Of a stretch of DNA of 64,000 bases, positions 27,737-36,255 are shown piece after piece. Origin of the DNA: an uncultured Verrucomicrobiota bacterium (GTDB lineage: Bacteria; Verrucomicrobiota; Verrucomicrobiia; Opitutales; Seribacteraceae); NCBI GenBank assembly GCA_902612125.1, contig CACMBV010000005.1, positions 1 to 64,000 of the forward strand, read 5' to 3'. Position 1 is the stretch's first letter. Every line of letters starts with the position of its first letter. The notes beneath the pieces were generated by a model, which was not told where the DNA came from, searched no databases, and saw only the letters and a program-made list of their open reading frames with translations. Position numbers and translations under genes: made by a program.

Positions 27737-28200
27737 TTGAAGTAATTGGAGTTTTATTCCTTTGTTACTTACTGATTGGGCTGGAAGCGATCGTGCCTGG
27801 AGGTGTTCTTGGAATTCTAGGTTTCCTCGGGTTATTTTTTGCTGCCTACTTGGCTCAAGTCGAATTTGGCGGTTGGTTTGCTCCTTCCTTGACCTTTCTT
27901 CTTGGAGGACTGGGGGCTATGATTTTGGTTTTCATGGAGTTTACTTGGTTATCAAGAAGTCCGCTCGGCAGGCGTCTCTTTATGAGTCATTCCATAGAGG
28001 GTGGTAGCAACAAAGAGGTGGCAACACCTGAAGTTTTGGGCAAATGCGGAAAAACTGTAACCGACTTACATCCAGGAGGACGAATTCAGATTGAGAAGGA
28101 AGAATTTGATGCAGTATCTGAGGATGGGTTGATTCCAAAGGGAAGTAAGGTGAAGGTTGTATCAATTGAAAATTTTTGTCTCAGGGTTCGCGTCGATTGA
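27733..28200 (+). CDS. Short NfeD-family membrane protein
   Basis: A 155-residue NfeD1a-like protein: three membrane segments in the first 80 residues (LFLCYLLIGLEAIVPGGVLGILGFLGLFFAAYLA, then SLTFLLGGLGAMILVFMEF), followed by a C-terminal OB-fold domain (GKCGKTVTDLHPGGRIQIEKEEFDAVSEDGLIPKGSKVKVVSIENFCLRVR). Without a protease domain it probably acts as a membrane partner of FloA. It overlaps the long NfeD gene by 4 bp and precedes floA by 51 bp. Confidence 0.88.
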   Translation: MIEVIGVLFLCYLLIGLEAIVPGGVLGILGFLGLFFAAYLAQVEFGGWFAPSLTFLLGGLGAMILVFMEFTWLSRSPLGRRLFMSHSIEGGSNKEVATPEVLGKCGKTVTDLHPGGRIQIEKEEFDAVSEDGLIPKGSKVKVVSIENFCLRVRVD

Positions 28201-28251
28201 TTTTGCAAGGTTTGAATTACTATTTATAAATAGGAATAAAATTACTTAATT

Positions 28252-29244
28252 ATGATTGAATGGATTATTATTGGTTTGTTGACCGTCATCGGATTGGTCG
28301 TATCACTCGTCATCATCTCGTTTTTCAACACTTGGCTGAAAGCTTTTCTGGCTAAAGCTACCGTTGGGTTTACTACCTTACTGGCGATGAGACTGAGGGG
28401 CGTTCCTGTTGGTATGATTGTGGATGCGAGAATAACTGCAGTGAAGGCGGGAATTCCCCTGGAAACGGATCAACTCGAAGCCCACTATCTCGCTGAAGGA
28501 AATGTGGTTCAGACGGTTCAGGCACTCATTGCTGCATCTAAAGCTAACATTGAATTAGCTTGGGATCGTGCCTGTGCAATAGATTTGGCTACTCGTGGGA
28601 CGAGTAAATCTGTACTCGAAGCGGTAAGAACTTCGATCAACCCAAAAGTAATCGACTGTATGATTGAAGGCAGAGAGACGATTGATGGGGTTGCCAAAGA
28701 TGGTATTCAAGTAAAAGTACGCGTTCGGGTTACGGTGAGGAGTAATTTGGACCGTTATGTGGGAAGTGCTCAGGAAGAAACCGTGATTGCCCGAGTCGGA
28801 GAGAGTATTGTTTCAACAATTGGATCCTCCGAGAATTATAAAGTAGTTTTGGAGAACCCAAATTCGATCACTGAAAAAGTCTTGGACCGTGGCTTGGACC
28901 AGGGTACTGCGTTTGAAATTCTTTCTATTGATATTGCGGATGTGGATTTGGGTGAAAACCGAGGAGCGGCCTTACGGTCTTCTCAGGCTGCCGCTGATAA
29001 AGAAGTTGCTCAGGCACAGGCAGAAATAAGAAGGGCGGCTGCGGTCGCCCTTGAACAGGAAAACATAGCCAAGGTACAGGAAATGCAGGCTAAGTTGGTG
29101 GAGGCTGAAGCACAGATCCCTCTGGCAATGGCAGTGGCTTTTAAAAGCGGTAATCTTGGCGTAATGGATTATTACAAGTTACGAAATGTCGAGGCGGATA
29201 CAGAAATGAGGGATAGTATTTCCAAGGGATCAGAGCAGGATTGA
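28252..29244 (+). CDS. floA: Flotillin-like protein FloA
   Basis: A 330-residue membrane-microdomain scaffold of the FloA (YqfA) family. The N-terminal hydrophobic hairpin is [22 protein letters not shown]. The SPFH-type domain contains [72 protein letters not shown] and [15 protein letters not shown]. An Ala/Glu-rich coiled-coil tail follows ([43 protein letters not shown]). The NfeD-NfeD-FloA order is a well-known gene pairing. Confidence 0.95.
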   Translation: MIEWIIIGLLTVIGLVVSLVIISFFNTWLKAFLAKATVGFTTLLAMRLRGVPVGMIVDARITAVKAGIPLETDQLEAHYLAEGNVVQTVQALIAASKANIELAWDRACAIDLATRGTSKSVLEAVRTSINPKVIDCMIEGRETIDGVAKDGIQVKVRVRVTVRSNLDRYVGSAQEETVIARVGESIVSTIGSSENYKVVLENPNSITEKVLDRGLDQGTAFEILSIDIADVDLGENRGAALRSSQAAADKEVAQAQAEIRRAAAVALEQENIAKVQEMQAKLVEAEAQIPLAMAVAFKSGNLGVMDYYKLRNVEADTEMRDSISKGSEQD

Positions 29245-29261
29245 TGAAACTTTTCTGAAAG

Positions 29262-29741
29262 ATGCCCGACTTACCTTTAGACACGCTTTTTATAGTGGGA
29301 CTGCTCATTGCATCCTTTGTAGGTAGATTTTTCCAAAAAAAATCTGGGCCAGAATCCTCTTCCGGCAAAAACCAAGAAGACAAGAAAGGTAATCAAAAGA
29401 GATCAACTTTACGTGATGTTCTGAGGGATGCATGGGAGAAGGCGAACCAACCAGAAGTGATCAATCCTGAATTCACTGATTCGATACCACCACCTCTGCC
29501 TTTGGAAAAAGAAACAATAGTTGCCGCAGAAGAAGAGGAATTTTCCACCGATGAGGTATTCCCGAAAGCTTTATCACAGCCAAAGAACGCGAATGTCTTT
29601 CGTTATAACTCGGATAAAAGTCATATGAATGGACGGCACGGGTGGATTAAAAAGGAGCTTTTTACAAGCCAAAATTCGCTTAAACGGGCTGTTATATTAA
29701 AGGAGATATTGGACAAGCCCAAGTCCCTCAGGTCTTCTTAA
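29262..29741 (+). CDS. Small anchored protein downstream of floA
   Basis: A 159-residue protein of unknown function. One N-terminal membrane segment (LDTLFIVGLLIASFVGRFF), a Lys/Ser-rich linker, an acidic and proline-rich middle (PPPLPLEKETIVAAEEEEFSTDEV) and a C-terminal helix SLKRAVILKEILDKPKSLR. A C-terminal 'RxAiilxEILxxPxxLR' helix is something I associate with small proteins of PVC and Bacteroidetes genomes, from memory. It begins 17 bp after floA and is probably cotranscribed. Confidence 0.65.
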   Translation: MPDLPLDTLFIVGLLIASFVGRFFQKKSGPESSSGKNQEDKKGNQKRSTLRDVLRDAWEKANQPEVINPEFTDSIPPPLPLEKETIVAAEEEEFSTDEVFPKALSQPKNANVFRYNSDKSHMNGRHGWIKKELFTSQNSLKRAVILKEILDKPKSLRSS

Positions 29742-29961
29742 TCCCAGTTTTTTTCGCGTTTTCAACTGTATCCGGACGGAGAAGAGTTTTTTTTGAAGAG
29801 ATGCTTAAGAGTAGCTCTTTTTGCATGCATTTGTGATTCCAATTGCAGGTGTTGGGAAATTTACACATTTTCTGGGAACAATCTTGTATTGAACCCATTT
29901 CTTTCAATTTTTTTTTCACTCGTGTTACCATTTTCTTTGTCAATAAATGTAATTCTTTGCA

Positions 29962-30321
29962 ATGCTGAAGCCCTCTTCCAACACATCACTAGTAAGCAGA
30001 GATGAACGGGTCAGGTATGTCGACGGTACCACCTGTCTAACCATCTGGTATGACGAACAGGAAGAAATAATCGCCTTTGAAGTAATATTTGGACTAGCCA
30101 TCGATGAATGGGCGTTTCTTTATCACCGGAAAGGAATGACTAGGTATTGTAAGGTTGATGATGGTGAAAATCGTTTTGGTCGACCTCAAAAGCAAATCAT
30201 GACGGGAACCTACATACTGCCCGATTCGGAACTCGAAAAGTTTTCTCATTTTGACGGAGCCATACCCTTAAAAGAAAAGAACTTTGTCTTGAACATAATG
30301 AAAGCAAGAATTGTCAAATAG
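29962..30321 (+). CDS. Hypothetical protein
   Basis: A 119-residue protein not recognised. It reads as a compact beta-rich soluble domain: YVDGTTCLTIWYDEQEEIIAFEVIFGLAIDEWAFLYHRKGMTRYCKVDDGENRFGRPQKQIMTGTYILPDSELEKFSH. No signal peptide or membrane helix. It sits between the FloA operon (220 bp upstream, no clear signals) and the DUF6807 gene (47 bp downstream). The composition looks like a real gene, but the function is open. Confidence 0.55.
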   Translation: MLKPSSNTSLVSRDERVRYVDGTTCLTIWYDEQEEIIAFEVIFGLAIDEWAFLYHRKGMTRYCKVDDGENRFGRPQKQIMTGTYILPDSELEKFSHFDGAIPLKEKNFVLNIMKARIVK

Positions 30322-30368
30322 TTTGTTGACCATTCAAAAATGAAACTTACAACTTTTCTACTATTTCA

Positions 30369-31322
30369 ATGGCTTGTACATTCCTAAATCTTTCCTGTTT
30401 GGGCATCCTTTTCAGTAGCCTATTAACCATTCTTCATGCTTCCGAAATCAGCATTGTAAGGGAAAACGGAAAACTGATTATAAGAGCCGGTGAAGATCTT
30501 TTCACCCAGTATATTTACAAAGATGAAAAGCGAGCAAAACCAATTTTGTACCCCGTGCTTGGCCCTTTACAAAGATCAATGACCCGAAAATTTCCAATCG
30601 GAGCAAAGAGCGAAGGGGAGGAATCAGATCATCCCCACCATACTTCCTTGTGGTATACTCACGGAGATGTGAATGGCGTTGATTTCTGGGCGGTTGGTGA
30701 GCGTAAGGGGAAGATCATACACCAAGAATTTCTCAACTTGCAGGGGAACACCTTCACTTCATTGAATTTTTGGAAGGATGGACAGGGAAAAACAATATGC
30801 CAAGATGAGCGAACTCTTCACTTTTATGAATTTACAAAAAACGAACGGGCGATTGATATAAAAATTACCCTGAAGGCTACCGTAGATGACTTGGTTCTGG
30901 GAGATACCAAGGAGGGAAGCATGGGAATAAGAATGGCTCCGGAGTTCCGTCTGCGTGGAAAGGTAGCCCGTGGTTCATGCTTAAATAGTGATGGTGTAGT
31001 TGGAAAAGCAATTTGGGGGAAACGGGCTTCATGGGTTTCATATTGGGCGAAGTTTGATGATCAAGATTTGGCAATTTCGATTTTTGATCATCCTTCCAAT
31101 CCCCGGCATCCCACCTGGTGGCATGCTCGTGATTATGGTTTGGTTGCGGCCAACCCCTTTGGTCAGCATGATTTTGAATCAAAACCAGAGGGAATCGGAA
31201 AGATGGAGCTTAAGTCAGGTGAAAGTATCTCCTTTTCTTACCGGTTCCTATTCCATTTGGGAGATCCATCAAAAGCTGAGCTTCCCCAAAAATATATTGA
31301 ATGGTCGAAGGGAAAGACTTAA
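30369..31322 (+). CDS. Secreted DUF6807 (PmoA-type) family protein
   Basis: A 317-residue protein with an N-terminal signal peptide (…FSSLLTILHASE). The body resembles the DUF6807/PmoA family common in PVC bacteria: KPILYPVLGPLQRSMTRKFPI…SDHPHHTSLWYTHGDVNGVDFWA, GSMGIRMAPEFRL, ISIFDHPSNPRHPTWWHARDYGLVAANPFG and SFSYRFLFHLGD. The PmoA label refers to an old annotation, not to methane oxidation. It probably belongs to extracytoplasmic carbohydrate metabolism. It converges on the exporter operon (stops 3 bp apart). Confidence 0.75.
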   Translation: MACTFLNLSCLGILFSSLLTILHASEISIVRENGKLIIRAGEDLFTQYIYKDEKRAKPILYPVLGPLQRSMTRKFPIGAKSEGEESDHPHHTSLWYTHGDVNGVDFWAVGERKGKIIHQEFLNLQGNTFTSLNFWKDGQGKTICQDERTLHFYEFTKNERAIDIKITLKATVDDLVLGDTKEGSMGIRMAPEFRLRGKVARGSCLNSDGVVGKAIWGKRASWVSYWAKFDDQDLAISIFDHPSNPRHPTWWHARDYGLVAANPFGQHDFESKPEGIGKMELKSGESISFSYRFLFHLGDPSKAELPQKYIEWSKGKT

Positions 31323-31325
31323 TTC

Positions 31326-32696
31326 TTATTCCTCCCACCGCAACCCAAGTGACTTAGAAAGATCCAAAGCAAATTGAAATACTTGCAGTCTCGTTGATAG
31401 TTCATCTCTTTGGATTCTGAGAAACTGTCTTTCATCCTCCAATAACTGGAGTTGTGAAACCAGACCTGCCCGCAAGCGGTCATTGGTAAATGCATAGACC
31501 TTGGCAAAATTTTTCGATGCTTCGACTGCAATGGAATGCTCTCGTAAACTCATAACAAAAGATTTGGTAGCAAATTCAATTTCCTCGATGGCTGAATTAA
31601 TCGAGGCATTCCATTCTTCTTTGTAAAGTTCTACTTGCGATTCAGCGATTTTTAGACCGAGTTTTTTTCTGGGACTCCAAACAGGAAGATTGAAAACAGG
31701 ACCAAAGGATGCCTTCCATTGTTTAAATGGAGCAGATAAATCCGAGCCCAAGGAGATGCCTGACATGCGAAAGGTCAAGTTAGGATAAAGGTCATACTTA
31801 GAGCTTTCTTTAAGCAACAGATTTTCCTTAAGTTTGGCCTCTTTTTCCTGAAGAAAGGGTATATTCTTCATAGCTTGTGCGGGAAATACCTTTGGCAAGG
31901 AAGGCAGTTCTATTTGGGAGATTTTCTTTATTTCCGGAAGATCCGGATCAAAAGGGTTCCCAAGTAATGATCCCAGCCGAATCCTGGTGGTTTCAAATTT
32001 TCGGAGCACCTTAGCCTGCTCCAGTCTTAACTGTTCGTAAGCAATCTTTTGTCTCTCGTAAGTTATGTCACTATCTAAACCTGAATCCACCCGTTTCCTG
32101 TAATATTCCATGCTTTTTTCCTGACTTAGCGTGGCTTTTTCCAAAATCTGCATTTCAGTCTTAAGGGCACATAGTAAAAGCCAAGTGCCGGTAATCTCAT
32201 GAATAAAAGTTAATTTTGCTGCTTCCTTAATATATTCCGCTTCCTGGATGTGTATTATGGAAGATTGCTTTATAAATTTCCATTTTCCCCAAAGATCCAT
32301 TTCCCAATTAAATAAGGCACCTGTATTCCAGCTAGGGATTGATTGCTCAGTAAAGCCTGATTCCCTGGTATTTTCCTTACCCTGACTAAAGCCGATTTGA
32401 GCATTTAGCCTGGGTTCTGAATCTGTACTAAGAATTCCTGAATTGACTCGGATTAATTCGACTTTTGCGAGTTGCACTTTCCAATCAGGATTTTTCAGAA
32501 GAGCCCGGCTAATTATCGGCTTGAGCGAATCAATTTTGATTACTGATTGGAAAGATGGAATCTTGGAAACATTAAGATCGCCGGAAAGAGAGAACTGACT
32601 ATTGGATAAGGAAGTTTTTTCTATTTTGGGTTCTGGAATACCCCGGGAGTTACATCCACAAATAAAAAGTAAAAAAATTAAATAAATTGTAGGCAT
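31326..32696 (-). CDS. TolC-like outer-membrane efflux lipoprotein
   Basis: A 456-residue outer-membrane factor. The start MPTIYLIFLLFICGCNSRG carries a lipobox ending at Cys15. Two OEP-type halves follow with long helical stretches (VQLAKVELIRVNSGILS…PRLNAQIGFSQG; AALFNWEMDLWGKWKF-like GALFNWEMDLWG; later FNLPVWSPRKKLGLKIAESQVELYKEEWNASINSAIEEIEFA and AFTNDRLRAGLVSQLQLLEDERQFL). It closes the exporter operon and would form the exit duct for the HlyD-ABC-FtsX pump. Confidence 0.88.
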   Translation of the reverse strand: MPTIYLIFLLFICGCNSRGIPEPKIEKTSLSNSQFSLSGDLNVSKIPSFQSVIKIDSLKPIISRALLKNPDWKVQLAKVELIRVNSGILSTDSEPRLNAQIGFSQGKENTRESGFTEQSIPSWNTGALFNWEMDLWGKWKFIKQSSIIHIQEAEYIKEAAKLTFIHEITGTWLLLCALKTEMQILEKATLSQEKSMEYYRKRVDSGLDSDITYERQKIAYEQLRLEQAKVLRKFETTRIRLGSLLGNPFDPDLPEIKKISQIELPSLPKVFPAQAMKNIPFLQEKEAKLKENLLLKESSKYDLYPNLTFRMSGISLGSDLSAPFKQWKASFGPVFNLPVWSPRKKLGLKIAESQVELYKEEWNASINSAIEEIEFATKSFVMSLREHSIAVEASKNFAKVYAFTNDRLRAGLVSQLQLLEDERQFLRIQRDELSTRLQVFQFALDLSKSLGLRWEE

Positions 32697-32717
32697 ACTT
32701 CCCTCAAAATAAATTAA

Positions 32718-33077
32718 TTAAGAACCTGAATTTTCTGGTTGCTTAGGCTGACTGATTGTGAAGTTGAATCGTTGCTCGGAACTCCTTGAGCCTTTAGCCT
32801 TTTCCCAGCCTCTATTTCCCCCCACACCTTCCCGTCTACCAGTCAACAAAGCTCCGTAACGATCGATTATTGAAATCATAGTTCTTGCAATTCGTTTGCG
32901 ATCTATGCAGCAAGAATGCCAAGGGCTCGGACACTTAACTCCGGAAATTTCTTCATAAGTCTCCCAAGAATCATCCCCAATAACTGTTATTTCCCGATGA
33001 GCCAGGAATGGTTTTTTCACTCCACTAATGAAACTCTCGACCACGATCGCTTCCTTAGGCCGATTCATTATTTGCAT
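32718..33077 (-). CDS. Small CPxPWxxCC protein in exporter operon
   Basis: A 119-residue protein of unknown function. The core AIVVESFISGVKKPFLAHREITVIGDD followed by GVKCPSPWHSCCIDRKRIARTMISIIDRYGALLTG resembles a small PVC family whose signature I remember as C-P-T-P-W-D-Y-C-C. The track starts at 33143; I prefer the ATG at 33077 because a GGAG lies seven bases upstream and the domain begins just after it. No signal peptide is obvious. It lies between FtsX and the TolC-like gene. Confidence 0.55.
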   Translation of the reverse strand: MQIMNRPKEAIVVESFISGVKKPFLAHREITVIGDDSWETYEEISGVKCPSPWHSCCIDRKRIARTMISIIDRYGALLTGRREGVGGNRGWEKAKGSRSSEQRFNFTISQPKQPENSGS

Positions 33078-33257
33078 CCGTGACTCCGAGGGGAGGGCCC
33101 ATATCTTGCGTAGTAATGAAATCGTTGGGTAATTGTCGTCCATTTCGTTTTGGAATCATTTTTTCTATTGGAATAGCTTGTAAAGGATAGTTGGGTTAGT
33201 GCGGTTAAAAGTCGGATACAAATGGGGAAAATTTTCATTGGTTCTATGTGATTAGAT

Positions 33258-34409
33258 TCAATAGGAACGAAGAGTTTCCGGTAAATCGGGTCGCAAGCAT
33301 TTCCAGGAAGGCGGAAAGACGCCGACGATTCCAAGAATGACGCCAGAGATAATTCCCGTAAAAATTATGCTTTGATCGAAATGGAGAGTAAAAACACCGA
33401 TAGCAAAAGGAAATGAAAGACCCTCCATAAATAATATTCCGATAAGAATGGAGGAGGTGGCGGAAATGAATCCAGTAAATGCCGCCTCTTGGGATAAACT
33501 ACAAAATATAGCAAGCCTTGAGAAACCAATTGCCTGCAAGGCTCCGAATTCTTTAATCCTTGCCGTAAATGTTGCAAATAGGGTATTTAAGCCGCCCATA
33601 AATGCACCGATCGAAATGAGAATGGCTGAAATCCAGGCCATCCATCGTATCGGGGAATAAAAATTTGAAACTTCCGCATAATAGATTGATTCCCTAATGG
33701 CAACGAGTTCCAAATCCAGTCGTGATCTGGTAAAGATTTCAGCGTTTGAAAAAGTATTTTTATCTTCTACCGAAAGTACCACGCAAGAGAGATTATCCCG
33801 TTGAGTGTAGGTCATAAGGTCTAAAAGGGGAATCCATATTTCAGCTTCCATTACTGTACCCCGAGCATCAAAAATTCCCACGATCTTAAGTTTTTCACTG
33901 TTGAAGTTAAGAAATTCACCAACTTCTAAATCAATGGGCTTTAATCCGAGTTTGTGATGTGCAAGTCTCCCGATCATAATTTCCCCGGACTGAGGAAATC
34001 TACCTTCAATGATACGTACTTTCGGGTGCACCCATAACGCTTGGTGCTGAACACCCCTCAAAAGTGCCTGAGCACCTTGACCTTGCAGGGTATGAACCAT
34101 GCCATTGTAATGAACTTCCGGTGATATGGCAGACTGGTTCATGATCTGTGCAATTCCTTGCAGGTTTGCATTGACAATTTCATCGGTGCCAAGAGCAATT
34201 TCACTGCGCTCAATACTTTCTTCACTGCCTGCACTCAAGAGAATAATATTTTGCTCGCTACCTGAATTGGTGAGAGTTTCCTGCATCGCCTGATTGATTG
34301 CAAAAGCAACCATAATTAAAAGAACAACCATTCCACTACCTCCAACTAATTGAAGAGTCTGAATAGGTCTTCTAAAGATATTTCGGATTGTATAGGCAAT
34401 GGGAAGCAT
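33258..34409 (-). CDS. FtsX/MacB-type ABC permease (second)
   Basis: A 383-residue permease: an N-terminal membrane helix (LQLVGGSGMVVLLIMVAFAINQAM), a periplasmic MacB-type domain of about 220 residues, then three helices (WMAWISAILISIGAFMGGLNTLFATFTARIKEFGALQAIGFSRLAI; GFISATSSILIGILFM; GIISGVILGIVGVFPPSWKCLR). The RIKEFGALQAIGFSR loop is the ATPase-coupling segment. Starts 2 bp after the first permease; together they probably form a heterodimer on the single ATPase. Confidence 0.9.
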   Translation of the reverse strand: MLPIAYTIRNIFRRPIQTLQLVGGSGMVVLLIMVAFAINQAMQETLTNSGSEQNIILLSAGSEESIERSEIALGTDEIVNANLQGIAQIMNQSAISPEVHYNGMVHTLQGQGAQALLRGVQHQALWVHPKVRIIEGRFPQSGEIMIGRLAHHKLGLKPIDLEVGEFLNFNSEKLKIVGIFDARGTVMEAEIWIPLLDLMTYTQRDNLSCVVLSVEDKNTFSNAEIFTRSRLDLELVAIRESIYYAEVSNFYSPIRWMAWISAILISIGAFMGGLNTLFATFTARIKEFGALQAIGFSRLAIFCSLSQEAAFTGFISATSSILIGILFMEGLSFPFAIGVFTLHFDQSIIFTGIISGVILGIVGVFPPSWKCLRPDLPETLRSY

Positions 34410-34411
34410 AA

Positions 34412-35563
34412 TTAAGAAGCCCTCAAATTTTCAACTATGGAATGACTGCTTGCTTGCCAGGCAGGATAGGCACCTGCAACCACACCCAAAGCCCAGGAAA
34501 GAAAGAAGCCAGCCAGCCAGACTGAATGGCTTGGAATAAAAGCTATGGCCAAGCCCTCATTTCCTATGGTTATACTTTGCATATGTAGAAAAACCGTAGC
34601 AGAGGAAACGCCGACAACACCTCCTACGGTTGAAAGAATGACGGCTTCAGCGATGACTAACCAGGCAATGGCTCCGCGTGAGTAACCGAGGGTTTGTAAA
34701 ACCGCATTTTCCGAAATTTTGCCCCTAACAGCTATCAGGATAGTATTTGCGATTAATCCGATAACCGCAAAGACTGACGCAACACCAACCCATCTGGAAA
34801 AAGAAATTAGTTCGATCAGTTCCTTGGCAGTGCTTGCAAAAAAAGCTTTTTCTGGGCTTGTAGTGGTTGGTTCCGGTTCTGTTTTGAACCTCAGGTCGAT
34901 CTGCCTGGCTACCGAGTCCAAGATAGAGGAATCTTCAACCTTGACCATAAACTGAGTGACTGCTCCGAGCCCAGCTCTAGAGCTTTGCTGAAGAAAAGGC
35001 AGATGCACATAAGCAATATTTTCATCTTGAGAAGATTCAGAGGAACGAATTATTCCTGCGACGGTCACTGTAACACCCGCAGCATCGAAACTATCTCCCA
35101 CATGCAGCCTTCGCCTTTGAGCTAAATTAACCCCGACGAGAGCCCCGTCTTCCCGTTCCAGCCATTTGACAAGTGAACCATGTAAGAATTCCATCTTTTT
35201 TGAAAGGGCACCAACTTTGGAAGAGGGGATTCCCCGAAAAACAACCACATCCAAACTTGTTCCGCAATTATTGACAAGAATCTTGACAGGAATTACATCC
35301 GTAACTCCGTCAATTTTCTTAATTTCATTTTCATAGTATTCAGGAAGTTCGCTTGTGGATGGACAAAAACGGTTTTCACGAAAAACAATCAGGGTGGTGT
35401 CATTGGCAGTGATGGAAGTGGCACTCTTGAGAGAGTCTTGCATCGTTTCGATGGTTGTGAATAGAAACATGCCGGTAGCCACACCGACTATTGTCAGGAT
35501 TGAGCGGGTGCGGTTTCGTAAGGCATATTTTGCCGCCACCACAATCAGTTTTAAGGATTTCAT
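34412..35563 (-). CDS. FtsX/MacB-type ABC permease (first)
   Basis: A 383-residue permease with the same four-helix plan as its neighbour: N-terminal AAKYALRNRTRSILTIVGVATGMFLFTTIETMQDSL, a periplasmic domain (NRFCPSTSELPEYYENEIKKIDGVTDVIPVKI…), and a C-terminal bundle with VFAVIGLIANTILIAVRGKISENAVLQTLGYSRGAIAWLVIAEAV and WALGVVAGAYPAWQASSHSIVENLRAS. It overlaps the ATPase gene by 4 bp. Tandem duplication and divergence of the two permeases is likely. Confidence 0.9.
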   Translation of the reverse strand: MKSLKLIVVAAKYALRNRTRSILTIVGVATGMFLFTTIETMQDSLKSATSITANDTTLIVFRENRFCPSTSELPEYYENEIKKIDGVTDVIPVKILVNNCGTSLDVVVFRGIPSSKVGALSKKMEFLHGSLVKWLEREDGALVGVNLAQRRRLHVGDSFDAAGVTVTVAGIIRSSESSQDENIAYVHLPFLQQSSRAGLGAVTQFMVKVEDSSILDSVARQIDLRFKTEPEPTTTSPEKAFFASTAKELIELISFSRWVGVASVFAVIGLIANTILIAVRGKISENAVLQTLGYSRGAIAWLVIAEAVILSTVGGVVGVSSATVFLHMQSITIGNEGLAIAFIPSHSVWLAGFFLSWALGVVAGAYPAWQASSHSIVENLRAS

Positions 35564-36255
35564 GCTAAGATTTCTGAACGGGTGATTAGCTTACCTTTCT
35601 CAAGTTCAAGACAACGCGTAGCTCGAAGGGCAGCTTTGGGGTCATGAGTTACCATAACTACAGTTTTCTTTTCATAGGCAGAAAGCCCTTCAAGGAGATC
35701 AAGAATCTCATCTGCGGATTCCCTGTCAAGGTCCCCGGTGGGTTCATCCGCGACAATCATGGAGGGTTCAGTAACCAATGCCCGAGCAATGGCAACTCTC
35801 TGCTCCTGACCTCCGGAAAGTTCATTAGGGAAATGATCCAGTCTATCAGAAAGGCCAACATGCTCTAAGACGGCTTCCACTTTTTCTCTTCTTTCCTTTT
35901 TGTTGATATTATGAAGTAACAAAGGTAACTCAACATTTTCAAAGGCAGTTAGAACGGGCATCAAGTGGTAAAGCTGAAAAATATAACCAACATGTTTGCT
36001 TCTCCATTTGGTTAACTGCTCACGATTCATTTCGTGGAGGGAGTGTGAACCTACATCTAAGGTGCCTTCGCTTGGTGAATCAATGCCAGCGATTAAATTA
36101 AGAAGGGTGGTTTTACCGCTGCCTGAAGGTCCCATAAGGGAGATAAACTCAGCGGATGCCACCTCGAAGCTGAGTTGACGGACGGGAATGATTTCCCGCT
36201 TACCTTTATGAAATTTCTTGGAAAGTTGTACTGCTTTGATAAATGGTTTATTCAT
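35560..36255 (-). CDS. ABC transporter ATPase (LolD/MacB type)
   Basis: A 231-residue ATPase. Walker A GPSGSGKTTLLN, Q-loop GYIFQLYHLMPVLTAFENVELPLLL, signature LSGGQEQRVAIARAL (Glu in place of the common Gln-Gln), Walker B MIVADEPTGDLD and switch VTHDPKAA. The MacB/LolD family powers mechanotransmission pumps that move substrates from the periplasm outward. It overlaps both neighbours by 4 bp (ATGA), so hlyD-ATPase-permease translation is coupled. Confidence 0.95.
   Translation of the reverse strand: MNKPFIKAVQLSKKFHKGKREIIPVRQLSFEVASAEFISLMGPSGSGKTTLLNLIAGIDSPSEGTLDVGSHSLHEMNREQLTKWRSKHVGYIFQLYHLMPVLTAFENVELPLLLHNINKKERREKVEAVLEHVGLSDRLDHFPNELSGGQEQRVAIARALVTEPSMIVADEPTGDLDRESADEILDLLEGLSAYEKKTVVMVTHDPKAALRATRCLELEKGKLITRSEILA

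Noticed and set aside
29728-30005. Short ORFs on both strands between floA operon and the next gene
   Set aside because: The 71- and 70-codon frames overlap each other, are Lys/Phe-rich by base composition and show no family pattern. I see no clear signal in this 220-bp gap.
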